Positions 32,601 through 64,000 of a stretch of 64,000 bases of DNA are shown here, piece by piece; position 1 is the stretch's first letter, and the number at the start of each line of letters is the position of its first letter. This DNA is from Amphibalanus amphitrite (lineage: Eukaryota; Arthropoda; Thecostraca; Balanomorpha; Balanidae), in the NCBI RefSeq assembly GCF_019059575.1, contig NW_024881962.1:459569-523568 (forward strand), given 5' to 3'. The position numbers and the translations under genes are program-made. Under the pieces are notes generated by a model. It searched no databases. It was not told the origin of the DNA and was given only the letters and a program-made list of their open reading frames with translations.

Positions 32601-34099
32601 GCGACACCGTCAAGCGGGAGCTGCATGAGGGTCACTTCGGCTGCACTCGCATGAAGCAGCTGGCGAGGCGCTTTGTCTGGTGGCCGGGACTCGATGCTGA
32701 GCTGGAGGCGCTGGCTCGCGGGTGTCAGGCGTGCGTCTCAAAGCGAGCTGAGCCGCCGCAAGCGACACGGCACCCGTGGGAGCCGACGGACGGCCCGTGG
32801 CAGCGGGTGCACGCCGACTTTGCTGGGCCGATGCTGGGCCATTCCTTTTTGATAATGGCCGACAGCTACACAAAATGGATCGAAGCTGTGCCGATGAAGA
32901 CGACGACGGCGGCCCGGACGGTGGCCGTGATGCGCGATATTTTCGCCCGTCTGGGACTGCCAGTGCAACTGGTGACCGACAACGGCCCGCAGTTCGCCAG
33001 TCAAGAGTTCGCGGCGTTTGTGCGGTCAAACGGCATTCGTCACACTCGTGTCGCGCCGCACCACCCCTCGTCCAACGGACTGGCGGAGAGAGCAGTCGGC
33101 ACCGTCAAGAACGCGCTCCGAGTCTGCGCGGCGGCCGGTGGGGGAGTGGACCTCTCTCTGTCACGCGCGCTCCTGGCGTACAGAGTGACGCCCCACGCCG
33201 CGACTGGACGGACTCCCGCTGAGATGCTGTTCGGGCGGAACCTACGCACTCGGATGAACCTCATGGTTCCGAGCGCCGAGACAGCTCTGCAGGCGGCTCG
33301 GGACAGGCAGCGTGAGACGGCCGGCGGACGGAGCAGGGAATTCGCCGTGGGAGCTACAGTGTGGGCCCGCTCGTATGACGGTCGTCAGAAGTGGGTCCGC
33401 GGCACGGTGGTCGCCCGCCCCGGTCCCGTGTCGTATGAAGTGGACGTGGGACACGTGATCTGGTCGCGCCACGTTGACCAGCTGTTGGCGGCGGCGGCTG
33501 ACCCAGGGAACAGCCCCGGCGGTGACGTCAGAGCGACGACCGGCGGTGACGTCAGAGCGGCGACCAGTGGTGACGTCAGAGCGACGACCGGCGGTGACGT
33601 CAGAGCGACGACCGGCGGTGACGTCAGAGCGACGACCGGCGGTGACGTCAGAGCGACGACCGGCGGTGACCGGGCTGGTGGCGCCGGCGGCAGCGCCGGG
33701 CGCCCTGTCGGAGACGATCGCGCCTATGGCCTCGGTGACGGCAGCCGCGCCGGCGGCGCCGGTCAGGCCTGTGACCGGGGAGGAGCCGGCCGTGCCGGTG
33801 ATCTCGGCGGCGGCGGTGATGCGGGTGACCCCGGCGGCGACGGCCGTGCCGGTGACCCCGGCGGCGGCGGTAGTGCCGGTGACCTCAGCGGCGGCGGTGA
33901 TGCCGTCAGCGGCGGCGGTAGTGCCGGTGACCTCGGCGGCGGCGGTGATACCGGTGACCTCAGCGGCTACAGTCACACCGGCGGTGGCGGTGATGTCGGT
34001 GACGGCGGCGGCAGGGGCGGCGGGGACACTGCGGACCCCTCGCAACGCCGTTCCGCTCGGCGCCGGAGGTGCCCGAGGCGACTGATCGCCGAGGTTTAA
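29627..34099 (+). CDS. Gag-Pol polyprotein in a single frame
   Basis: The 1,490-residue frame carries a capsid-like Gag, two CCHC zinc knuckles (CFRCGGRGHWRRHC at 220-233 and CYRCGERGHLQRDC at 288-301), an aspartic protease (DTG 346-348), reverse transcriptase (YLDD 626-629), RNase H (TDAS, Asp775), integrase with HHCC-like zinc site (His1000/His1003, Cys1033/Cys1036) and the DD35E triad Asp1064, Asp1118, Glu1154. A low-complexity Gly/Asp/Ala tail of about 200 residues follows. Gag and Pol share one frame without a frameshift or stop. The knuckles are separated by 7-residue repeats. ATG 29627 is chosen because it is the first of the open frame and gives a normal Gag N-terminus. Confidence 0.95.
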   Translation: MDPTGMQIVSAVPYRPGTDFEKWLRALERYMIAVDIQGPARRCAVLLHLVGPDLADVSDSLPEEDAERQGEDEFARLKRKLTRYLVPKNNVVAERGKFQGMTMEQEESLEEFLGRLRTQILRCGYEPAQVDRELRDRCVLGSRGELQRKLVREAALKGDDLSLEDVRRTARAHRDVMDLTTRLSGAPAPAETDGEAVHLVRRPQRTERVRPTEPPGPGTCFRCGGRGHWRRHCPSAQSRQAGARPRQDGAQPRQDGARPRQDGARPRQDGAQPRQDGARPWRAGAPRCYRCGERGHLQRDCGTQRTGVKLVEDGDQADWQVGAVQPAAAEWATVRVNGQEFTMLIDTGSPVTIISAETHIPGLTLRPSELHLTSFTGQQIRLRGEADVNVETDGRATRLRLVVSDMGSHRPLMGREWIKALRTASGLETLNVCPVATQPTLKEVMDKHREVFKEELGRIPVKVALRLKEGAKPVYRRARPVPFALQQDIERELDKWLDQGIAEKVPPGPFSGWGTPLVPIPKKDGVRLCADYRITVNPQLQPMKYPMRTPEELFASIRGKKFCKLDCRNAYLQCELDEESREMTTVTTHRGAMRMNRLPYGISTCGAQFQAIMDQVLDGLPGVVCYLDDVLIGADSDRELMDRLDRVLERLKDNGVRLKKEKCQFGVREVVYLGWRLSEAGLRPVQEKTAAVTAAPDPRNVQELRSLIGSVSYYQRLLPNLSTVLAPLYALLKTGVKWAWTAECAAAVRRVKDMLSTAPVLMRYDPVLPLRLVTDASATGVGAALMQVTPEGLERPVQYASRTLTPTERKYAQVEREAAAVSFGVRRFHQFLFGRPFTLVVDNRTLSRILNPDRELPSLAAARMQRYALQLAAYQYKIELRRTEDMRLADTMSRLSVPDEAENRLSAEEEAAYGGGGVMFIAEQGPCLTAQQIAVATRRDPVLARALAAVRSGWPAVVDPDLAPFKNRREELTTEADCLLWGGRVVIPSNLRDTVKRELHEGHFGCTRMKQLARRFVWWPGLDAELEALARGCQACVSKRAEPPQATRHPWEPTDGPWQRVHADFAGPMLGHSFLIMADSYTKWIEAVPMKTTTAARTVAVMRDIFARLGLPVQLVTDNGPQFASQEFAAFVRSNGIRHTRVAPHHPSSNGLAERAVGTVKNALRVCAAAGGGVDLSLSRALLAYRVTPHAATGRTPAEMLFGRNLRTRMNLMVPSAETALQAARDRQRETAGGRSREFAVGATVWARSYDGRQKWVRGTVVARPGPVSYEVDVGHVIWSRHVDQLLAAAADPGNSPGGDVRATTGGDVRAATSGDVRATTGGDVRATTGGDVRATTGGDVRATTGGDRAGGAGGSAGRPVGDDRAYGLGDGSRAGGAGQACDRGGAGRAGDLGGGGDAGDPGGDGRAGDPGGGGSAGDLSGGGDAVSGGGSAGDLGGGGDTGDLSGYSHTGGGGDVGDGGGRGGGDTADPSQRRSARRRRCPRRLIAEV
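30350..30475 (+). repeat. Six 21-bp units between the Gag zinc knuckles
   Basis: The unit encodes GA(R/Q)PRQD, repeated five times and once degraded. It makes a basic spacer that sets the knuckles 55 residues apart. Confidence 0.9.
33523..33668 (+). repeat. 24-bp array with six CRE palindromes, in frame
   Basis: The units encode GGDVRATT. Each carries TGACGTCA, at 33523, 33547, 33571, 33595, 33619 and 33643, spaced exactly 24 bases apart. The array lies downstream of the integrase in the C-terminal tail. Confidence 0.92.
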
Positions 34100-34372
34100 A
34101 ATGTGTTTGGCGCCGGAGGTGCCCGAGGCGACTGATCGCCGAGGTTCAAAATGTGTTTGTTTCCACGTTCCGACGCGTAATGTGTTCGTTTCCACGTTCC
34201 GGCGCGTAATGTGTTTGTTTCCACGTTCCGGTTTAGAATGTGTTTGTTCCACGTTCCAGTTTAAAGTGAATGTGTTCCGTTTGAAGGGCGGCGCCGGCAG
34301 TTTAAAGTGAATGTGTTCCGTTTGAAGGGCGGCAGGTTAAAGTGAATGTGTTCCGTTTTAAGGGCGGCAGGG
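34059..34372 (+). repeat. 3' repeats and purine tract before the 3' LTR
   Basis: A 50-bp direct duplication (34059 and 34109) includes the gag-pol stop; in the second copy the TAA is CAA. Next come four variants of AATGTGTTTGTTTCCACGTTCCGG and three of AAAGTGAATGTGTTCCGTTT. The stretch AAGGGCGGCAGGG at 34360-34372 abuts the 3' LTR and is the likely polypurine tract. Confidence 0.75.
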
Positions 34373-34607
34373 TGTGGTGTCGCGAGCTGCTCCCCCCTGC
34401 CCCGGGGCCTGGCGACGCCATTTGCTCCCCCCTGCCCGGGGGCCTGGCGACGCCACTGGCGGCGCCGGCGCGCAGACGCGGGGTTCGAGAGAGTCGGCCG
34501 CCGGCCCGCGCGGGGTGCGGTTGCGGTAGTAGCGATCGGTGTTTGGCGCTCTGGGAAGTTTAACGCAATGCGGCTTTGGTTGTGAATAAAGAACTCACGT
34601 TATAACA
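34373..34607 (+). repeat. 3' LTR (235 bp)
   Basis: It appears identical base for base to the 5' LTR and is followed directly by the target duplication CTTAC. Confidence 0.95.
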
Positions 34608-34612
34608 CTTAC

Positions 34613-36000
34613 CATCCCAAATATTCAGTTTTGAAACACCAAGGCATATATTGGGACATACCTATCAATAGAAATATTACCTAATGTAACCAGATCTGCA
34701 TAGTTCATGCTATAAATTATAATTGATCTAGGTTTTATAAAGGTTTTATGAGACTGGCCCCTTAATGAAGCATAGCTTTTAAAGTACTTTATTGAAAACA
34801 GGAGGGTATAAGAGAATGCAAGGGTACTGAGTTGCTTGAGTTACAAGTATCTTCTTAATTATGACAAAGTCAACTAGAAGAATGATGACTAAACTACACT
34901 TTTGCTGAAGATTACCAACTTATCCATTGACCAGTATCCATATTAATGACCCTTCACTGATAGATCTTTTTATTACTGCAGAGAAAATGCATAGAAAGCA
35001 GGTAGTATGCAATGTGTACCAGCCCTTACTAAAGCTTTTCACTCTGTCCGTCCCAGGGGAGCCATTTGACTACCAAAGTGATGTTTGGTGACTGCTGTGA
35101 CTGTGTGAGTCCTGGCCCCTGTTTGAGCTGCTTCATTGGTAATTATTTTCTAGATTTCTTGCGACCTTCATTAGTTGTGGCCATAACACTAACAGACCAG
35201 CGACGAGGCCTGAGCCACAAACTGTGAGACCTGAGAGCTGCGACAGCTTCTGAGTTCTTAGACCCTTAGCTCCAAGCACCTCATACTCCAAGCCTTGAAC
35301 CCCGTCTGGAAAATGACGAATGTCGAGCTTATAGCTCGAATTCTGAGCGACGGTATTTAAACTTCAAAGCTCTTTCGAATTCCAACCCCCCCCCCCCCCC
35401 ACCCCAGGCCCGACTCCCAAGTGACGAATCTCGAGCTCCTAGCTCCCTCCCCGAGCCTCGAGCCTCAAGTGCTGGTACTCGACATCGACCGCATCGGTCG
35501 GGGAACGTGATGGAATGCAGCGTAACGGTGCACGCCAAACGCTGCAGAATAGTGCGGAACATATTAGCGAAACTGGCGGTGCCTCCTGCCTCAAAGGCGG
35601 ACCTGTGTTATACGACCTGTGTTGGGCCTTGTATATTTGCGTACGAGACATGGGTGGAGTTCGCATATAGTTGCGTGGAGTGGGGCAGACGGAATGAAAT
35701 TATTGGATGTTTCAGTTTGTAAAAATAAAAATGTTTCAAAAGACAACTACCCTACGCTTGAATATTTTTCTCGATTTTTTTCCGTGCATTTTTTTGCGCA
35801 GTGCAGTGCGTTTTAGGATTGGAAGACCCAAACATTCCGATAGGAATTCCCGCTCTGTGTGTCTGTTCCACTGCGTCCTTCGGTGCAATGCACGGCTCGT
35901 CAGTGAGGTAGCCACATCGCGTGCACTTCACTTAGCATTCTGCACGGTCCAGTCGACACGTCACCACTCTAGTCGGCGGCTGGTGGCCTCCCTACACCCG
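34613..36000. other. Region between retrotransposon and liprin-beta, no gene recognised
   Basis: AT-rich at first. At 35,313 and 35,420 two diverged copies of A(A/G)TGACGAAT-x-TCGAGCT lie about 107 bases apart around a C15 run near 35,386. No frame resembles a known family. Confidence 0.45.
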
Positions 36001-36551
36001 ACCGACCTGTCAAACTCCAGCCTACCGCGCTACCGTGCCCGTCTGCCGCTGACACAATCTGATCGGATCCACTGACGCCGCGTCAGCCAGTCCGGTCGTG
36101 TCGGGCCGCCCTCGCTGTAAGCGGGCCGCTCGAATACACACACAGCCGCGGAGACTGGGGACGAACACACACACGGTGAAGGACCGCCGTGTGCCGCCGC
36201 CGCCCCGCATGCGGGCTCAGTGGATGGTGGAGTGCGGGCGGGCGGCGCGTGAGGCGTGTGCCGAGCGGAGTGGGCGCTATGGAGAGTGTTCTACTGAGAG
36301 TGAGCGCTGAGAAGTGTGGAAGTGTGCGTAAGGAGTGGAGTTTTTGGTCCACGGAGGAGGTTGAAGACAATTCCTGTCGTATGAGCGAGCATAGAAAGTG
36401 AGCAGTGTGGTGCTGACTGCCGACAGCCGAATTTTCAGTGGAATTGTGACAGGTGGACGGCGGTAGAGGTCAGCGACTTTGTGCGGCGTCTTGCGCTGAA
36501 GCGAATGATCCCAGCGGGCTCGACAAGCTTGCATCGTTCAGTGATTGCCAG
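36000..36551 (+). promoter_or_regulatory. PPFIBP1: Candidate liprin-beta promoter and 5' non-coding exon
   Basis: This GC-rich stretch ends at a strong donor, GATTGCCAG|GTATGT (36551). The coding exon at 39,089 is preceded by an acceptor TTTCAG at 39,023, so a leader exon here is a natural partner. The start site is unknown. Another possible leader donor, GAG|GTGAGG, lies at 37569. Confidence 0.4.
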
Positions 36552-39023
36552 GTATGTCCACTTCCAGCGTTCTGACACTAGGTTTTTGGATACCTACATG
36601 ACTAAAGGAAGAAAGCACAAATGTTTCCATGCTCGTCTAAACTTTCGTTTGATGATGGGTTTAGCTGTTACTTTTTACCCGGAACTGTCTACTGGTGTTC
36701 GTATTTAACACAAGATTCAAGTCCTATTTACTATTGCCGGGGAAATTATTTCGTGTCTTTTTTCGCAAGGCTTCGACTACAGCGTCGCTCGTTTCCGGCT
36801 GGCATCTGCATTCCCTTCCATCCCCTTCCTTTTTCTTTTCATCCCCGTTACTGTGCCGTTTTTTTCCGTGAATTCTATTCCGATTTCACTTTAAACTTCT
36901 AGTGTAACCCCCATCCCCCGCTTTTCTGTCCCGTTTTTTTGTGCGTCTTTCTGTCTCTGTAACGTCCTCATTTGTTTCATTTCTGTCTCCTTCATAGTTG
37001 CTTCATCTACATATCTCTGTATGTATATATGACTGCCTCTACCCTTCTCTTCCTCCTCTCCTTGCTCACTCTCCCTCTATATCTCTCTCCTCTCCCTACC
37101 CTGTACGGGTCTCAATCCCTACCCCTGCCTTCGCTCTCATTCCCTCAGGCCATTCCTGTCGTGTCTCCGTGCTGTGTCACCACGCCCTGCTACCGTTGAT
37201 AAGTCCCTACCTCCTACCCTCTCACCTGCCCTCCCCTACCGGCCCTCCCGGTTCTCCACGTAAATACCGGGGCCGACGCCCTCGCAGCCGCCGATAACAC
37301 TCGCCCGTCCCCGCTGCGTCGCCGCCGACGAGAGTCCGCGTCGCTGCCGACGCGTGGTTGAGTCCGCGTCGGTCCCGACAGCAGGCGGGCGCCGACGGCC
37401 GACTCGGCCGCACGTGTCGGCCAGACGTGGTACGGAGTGCGAACGGACCGGCTTTGTTCGCGCCTGGTACTGGGTTGACTGGGGAAGAGTTGTGTAGTCG
37501 TGTCGGGATAGTCGTGGGAAGTAGAAGTGCGAAGACGGTGACAGCAAGATTACTTTGGGGACAGTAGAGGTGAGGCTTTTTTAATGGTGCGGTGATATAT
37601 TGGAGCATTTTGGGTACCTGTGCAAAACATATGAGGATTGCTGGTGAAGCCGAGCTGCTTCGGTGTTGCTCCTTTTGCCTTGTCTTTTTATGGCAGTTTT
37701 TGTGAGTTGTACGTAGCGGCATGGGGCGATTTCTATCCATCTTTCCCCACGCTCTTCCTCGGTTCAGTATGCATGTAGTGGGGTGTAATCCACTGCGGGA
37801 CTACGAATCAGGTGTAGCACATCTGTTGTGCGAGGCGAGACTGACAGGGGAGTGATTGAAACCAGACTCGGAGGGACGCTGACCGGAAACTACCAACATC
37901 CGGTCTGCATCGTGGGTGGAAGACGTGACTGAAGGGTGTGAGGGTGTGAGGGGGTTGGGATGGAGTGGAGGGAGTAGTAAGTGGCGTAGTAATGGAGTGT
38001 TGTTGCGGTGCAGACTGCAGAGGTAATTGGTGACGAAGGGTACTCTTGGAAAGCGAGATCGGGGTCGATTGTTGAACCGTCATTTTGACTGTGTCCACGC
38101 CAATGTCTATGTTGGTGTCGGTGTGGGCGTCAGCCTATCTGTTTTTGCGTCAGTGTTGGTGACAGTGCTGCCAGATCGCTTCCGATGTTGGATTGATCAA
38201 GATATCTTTTAATACGGCGCTGGCGTTTGCGCTCGTACCAGTGTCGTTTTCAACTTCATGACCAGTTTAATTATCGAATGACTTGTTCCCTCTTTTTCCT
38301 GCATTGCCTCTAATTTTCCGCCTCGATCACAATATTTCCCTGATTCACCAAGGCCATCCCGTGCTTCGCTGTCATAATCCTCCTTTTCCTCACAATCATC
38401 CCATGACTAAGGGCTGATCTTCGGTCACTCCGGCCACCATCTGACCTCTCTCACTCCTCTGATGACCCTCTGCTCTGCCAAATGGCCACCATCCCTCGCC
38501 GTAGGGCGACCGCGGCTCATCGCTCGTCAGAACACCGCTGCCAGAGTCTGACGACACTCGAGTCGGGCTGGGCACGGATCTCAGAAGGCTCCGAGCGGTT
38601 CGGAGAGCCGCCTTTCGTGGGTGAAACGACTTGGGCGGAGGCTGGCAGAGACGGAATTTATGGTCGAGTGACCGACCGGAGAACCGCCCCTCGGGCTGAC
38701 GGTTTTGCAGGGTTATGTGTCGATGGTGGGGTGGAGAACAAGTTGTCGAGGGCTGGCTGTCGGATCTCCAATTGCGTGATCGTTCTGTTGACATTTTGTA
38801 CAGCTTCACACGACTGGTCGAAACCGTGACATTATCGTGGCTAACTCAGAAACCAGCACGAAAATGATCAAATTTGCTACGGGAAGAAGTCGCAAATTAG
38901 GCAACAACCGTGAAATATTTGATTAGGCCCACTAAATCCGGTTTTACGAGCGTTATTGCCCGAGTTTATTGTTTAACTTCGATGTTATTGCTCCCCTAAC
39001 CACTGCCCTCTCCCCTGTTTCAG
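36552..39023. other. Probable liprin-beta leader intron
   Basis: Pyrimidine-rich tracts lie at about 37,030-37,260. A moderately GC-rich block at 38,480-38,760 is open on both strands but resembles nothing I know. No exon is supported. Confidence 0.4.
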
Positions 39024-39088
39024 TCATAGTACAAACATAGCACGTGTGGCAGCGGCGGCAGAGGGGAAGGAGCCCTAGCTCGGCTCTG

Positions 39089-63237
<24,149 letters not shown>

Positions 63238-64000
63238 GTATGTTAAAACGCTGAAAAGGTCCGAGTTGCTGGTTTGCTTCTGCTTTGAGGATTTTGTGAA
63301 CGCATATGTGCTCCCTCGCGTTTCTAGTTACCTTGCGTTTCTCCCTTGCATTCCTCGTGGCTTCAGTACTGTCAACCTCAACCAGCCCCTCACCATTGGC
63401 TTGCGGTCCGTTTTTTCTTCCGTTTTTTTCCTCTTGGCTGACTGGTATTGACAGCCTGCGTGCTGTCTGTAGCGCCCATATTCAGCCGTGGACCGGTGTT
63501 TTCACCACCGGGGTCGTCGTTCTGTGGGGGTCGCGGCACAGTCAATAGCGGCCGGTTATCAGTCGACTATCTCCGACACACGACCGTCCGTCGGTCACGC
63601 CGCGTCGGCCGGCCGGACCAGCATAGCACAACAGGCGGACTGCGGGGGTTGTGTTACACGTGTAATGTGCCGGGGGATTGTAATGGTAATTTGATATGGT
63701 ATTGGTTATGCGCACTGTGCCTACTGCTGACGTATGGAATGTGCGTTTAGATAATGTGTTCGTTAGGCGGCACGGGCGGACATCGATAGCAGCGCCTCTA
63801 TCGGTCACTAGGGAAAGCTGGGCTGTAGGCGACGAAATACCGGCTGAGTTGTCACACGTTGAATAGGTTTATAGACATCCGTCTTGTGAAAAAGTTGAAC
63901 TTTTGCCTTCAATATTTCTACAGGCAATTTTAGAAAAGTTTTCACATAGATTACAAAACCGTTTAGATTATTGTATTCACGTCAAGCCTTTCCTGTTGTT
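63238..64000. other. Liprin-beta next intron, no feature
   Basis: Sequence after the GTATGT donor. A CGGCCGG-rich patch lies near 63,550-63,620, but no exon is recognised. Confidence 0.5.

Larger units (their letters stand above)
28656..34607 (+). mobile_element. Complete Ty3/Gypsy-type LTR retrotransposon
   Basis: Two 235-bp LTRs that look identical (28656-28890 and 34373-34607) start TGTGG and end AACA and are flanked by the 5-bp target duplication CTTAC (28651-28655 and 34608-34612). Between them lie a primer-binding site, a 736-base leader, one gag-pol frame (29627-34099), a repeat-rich 3' untranslated region and a purine tract. The order protease, RT, RNase H, integrase places it in Ty3/Gypsy. 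Identical LTRs and an unbroken frame show a recent insertion. No envelope frame is seen. It lies between eIF4E3 and liprin-beta, outside recognised exons. Confidence 0.96.

Noticed and set aside
31810..32635. Two long minus-strand frames opposite RNase H and integrase
   Set aside because: They are shadows of the strong gag-pol coding bias.
33242..34252. 336-codon frame opposite the retrotransposon tail
   Set aside because: It mirrors the GC-rich repeats of gag-pol on the other strand and has no independent support.

Overview
This is animal nuclear DNA. The genes are broken by GT-AG introns, the long introns hold many small repeats, and the proteins are bilaterian: APPL endosomal adaptor, PERK kinase, eIF4E3, liprin-beta and calaxin. 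GC-rich exons, frequent poly(G) runs and the Ty3/Gypsy-type retroelement suggest an arthropod or other invertebrate. A crustacean would fit, but nothing here fixes the species.

Layout. (1) 1-15,013, minus strand: the first nine coding exons of an APPL1/2 orthologue (BAR and PH domains). The 3' part, with the PTB domain, lies beyond position 1. Its 8.2-kb first intron contains a complete, intronless PERK (EIF2AK3) gene at 8,138-11,788 on the same strand. (2) 16,880-24,046, plus strand: eIF4E3 in five coding exons plus a probable 5' non-coding exon. (3) 24,047-36,000: gene-poor DNA holding one copy of an E-box-palindrome repeat (its inverted partner lies in eIF4E3 intron 4) and a young, apparently intact LTR retrotransposon (28,656-34,607) with identical 235-bp LTRs, a 5-bp target duplication, a tRNA-Ser primer site and one gag-pol frame of 1,490 codons. 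(4) about 36,000-64,000, plus strand: the 5' half of a liprin-beta gene. Conserved exons lie at 39,089, 42,205, 42,829 and 63,058. The 20-kb intron between the last two holds an intronless calaxin gene (44,459-45,091) and several Pro-rich open exons whose splice phases would let them join the 63,058 exon as alternative N-termini.

Function. PERK and eIF4E3 both act on translation initiation, APPL acts on early endosomes, liprin-beta in cell-cortex or synaptic scaffolds, and calaxin in motile cilia. I see no pathway joining them. The features most worth a second look are the two intronless genes nested on the sense strand of host introns, the eIF4E3 cap-pocket substitution, the CRE palindrome array inside the retrotransposon frame, the foldback element with hammerhead-ribozyme-like cores, and the E-box-palindrome repeat with a Helitron-like end. 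All exon limits were read by eye from frame, splice consensus and remembered family sequence; no alignment was run.
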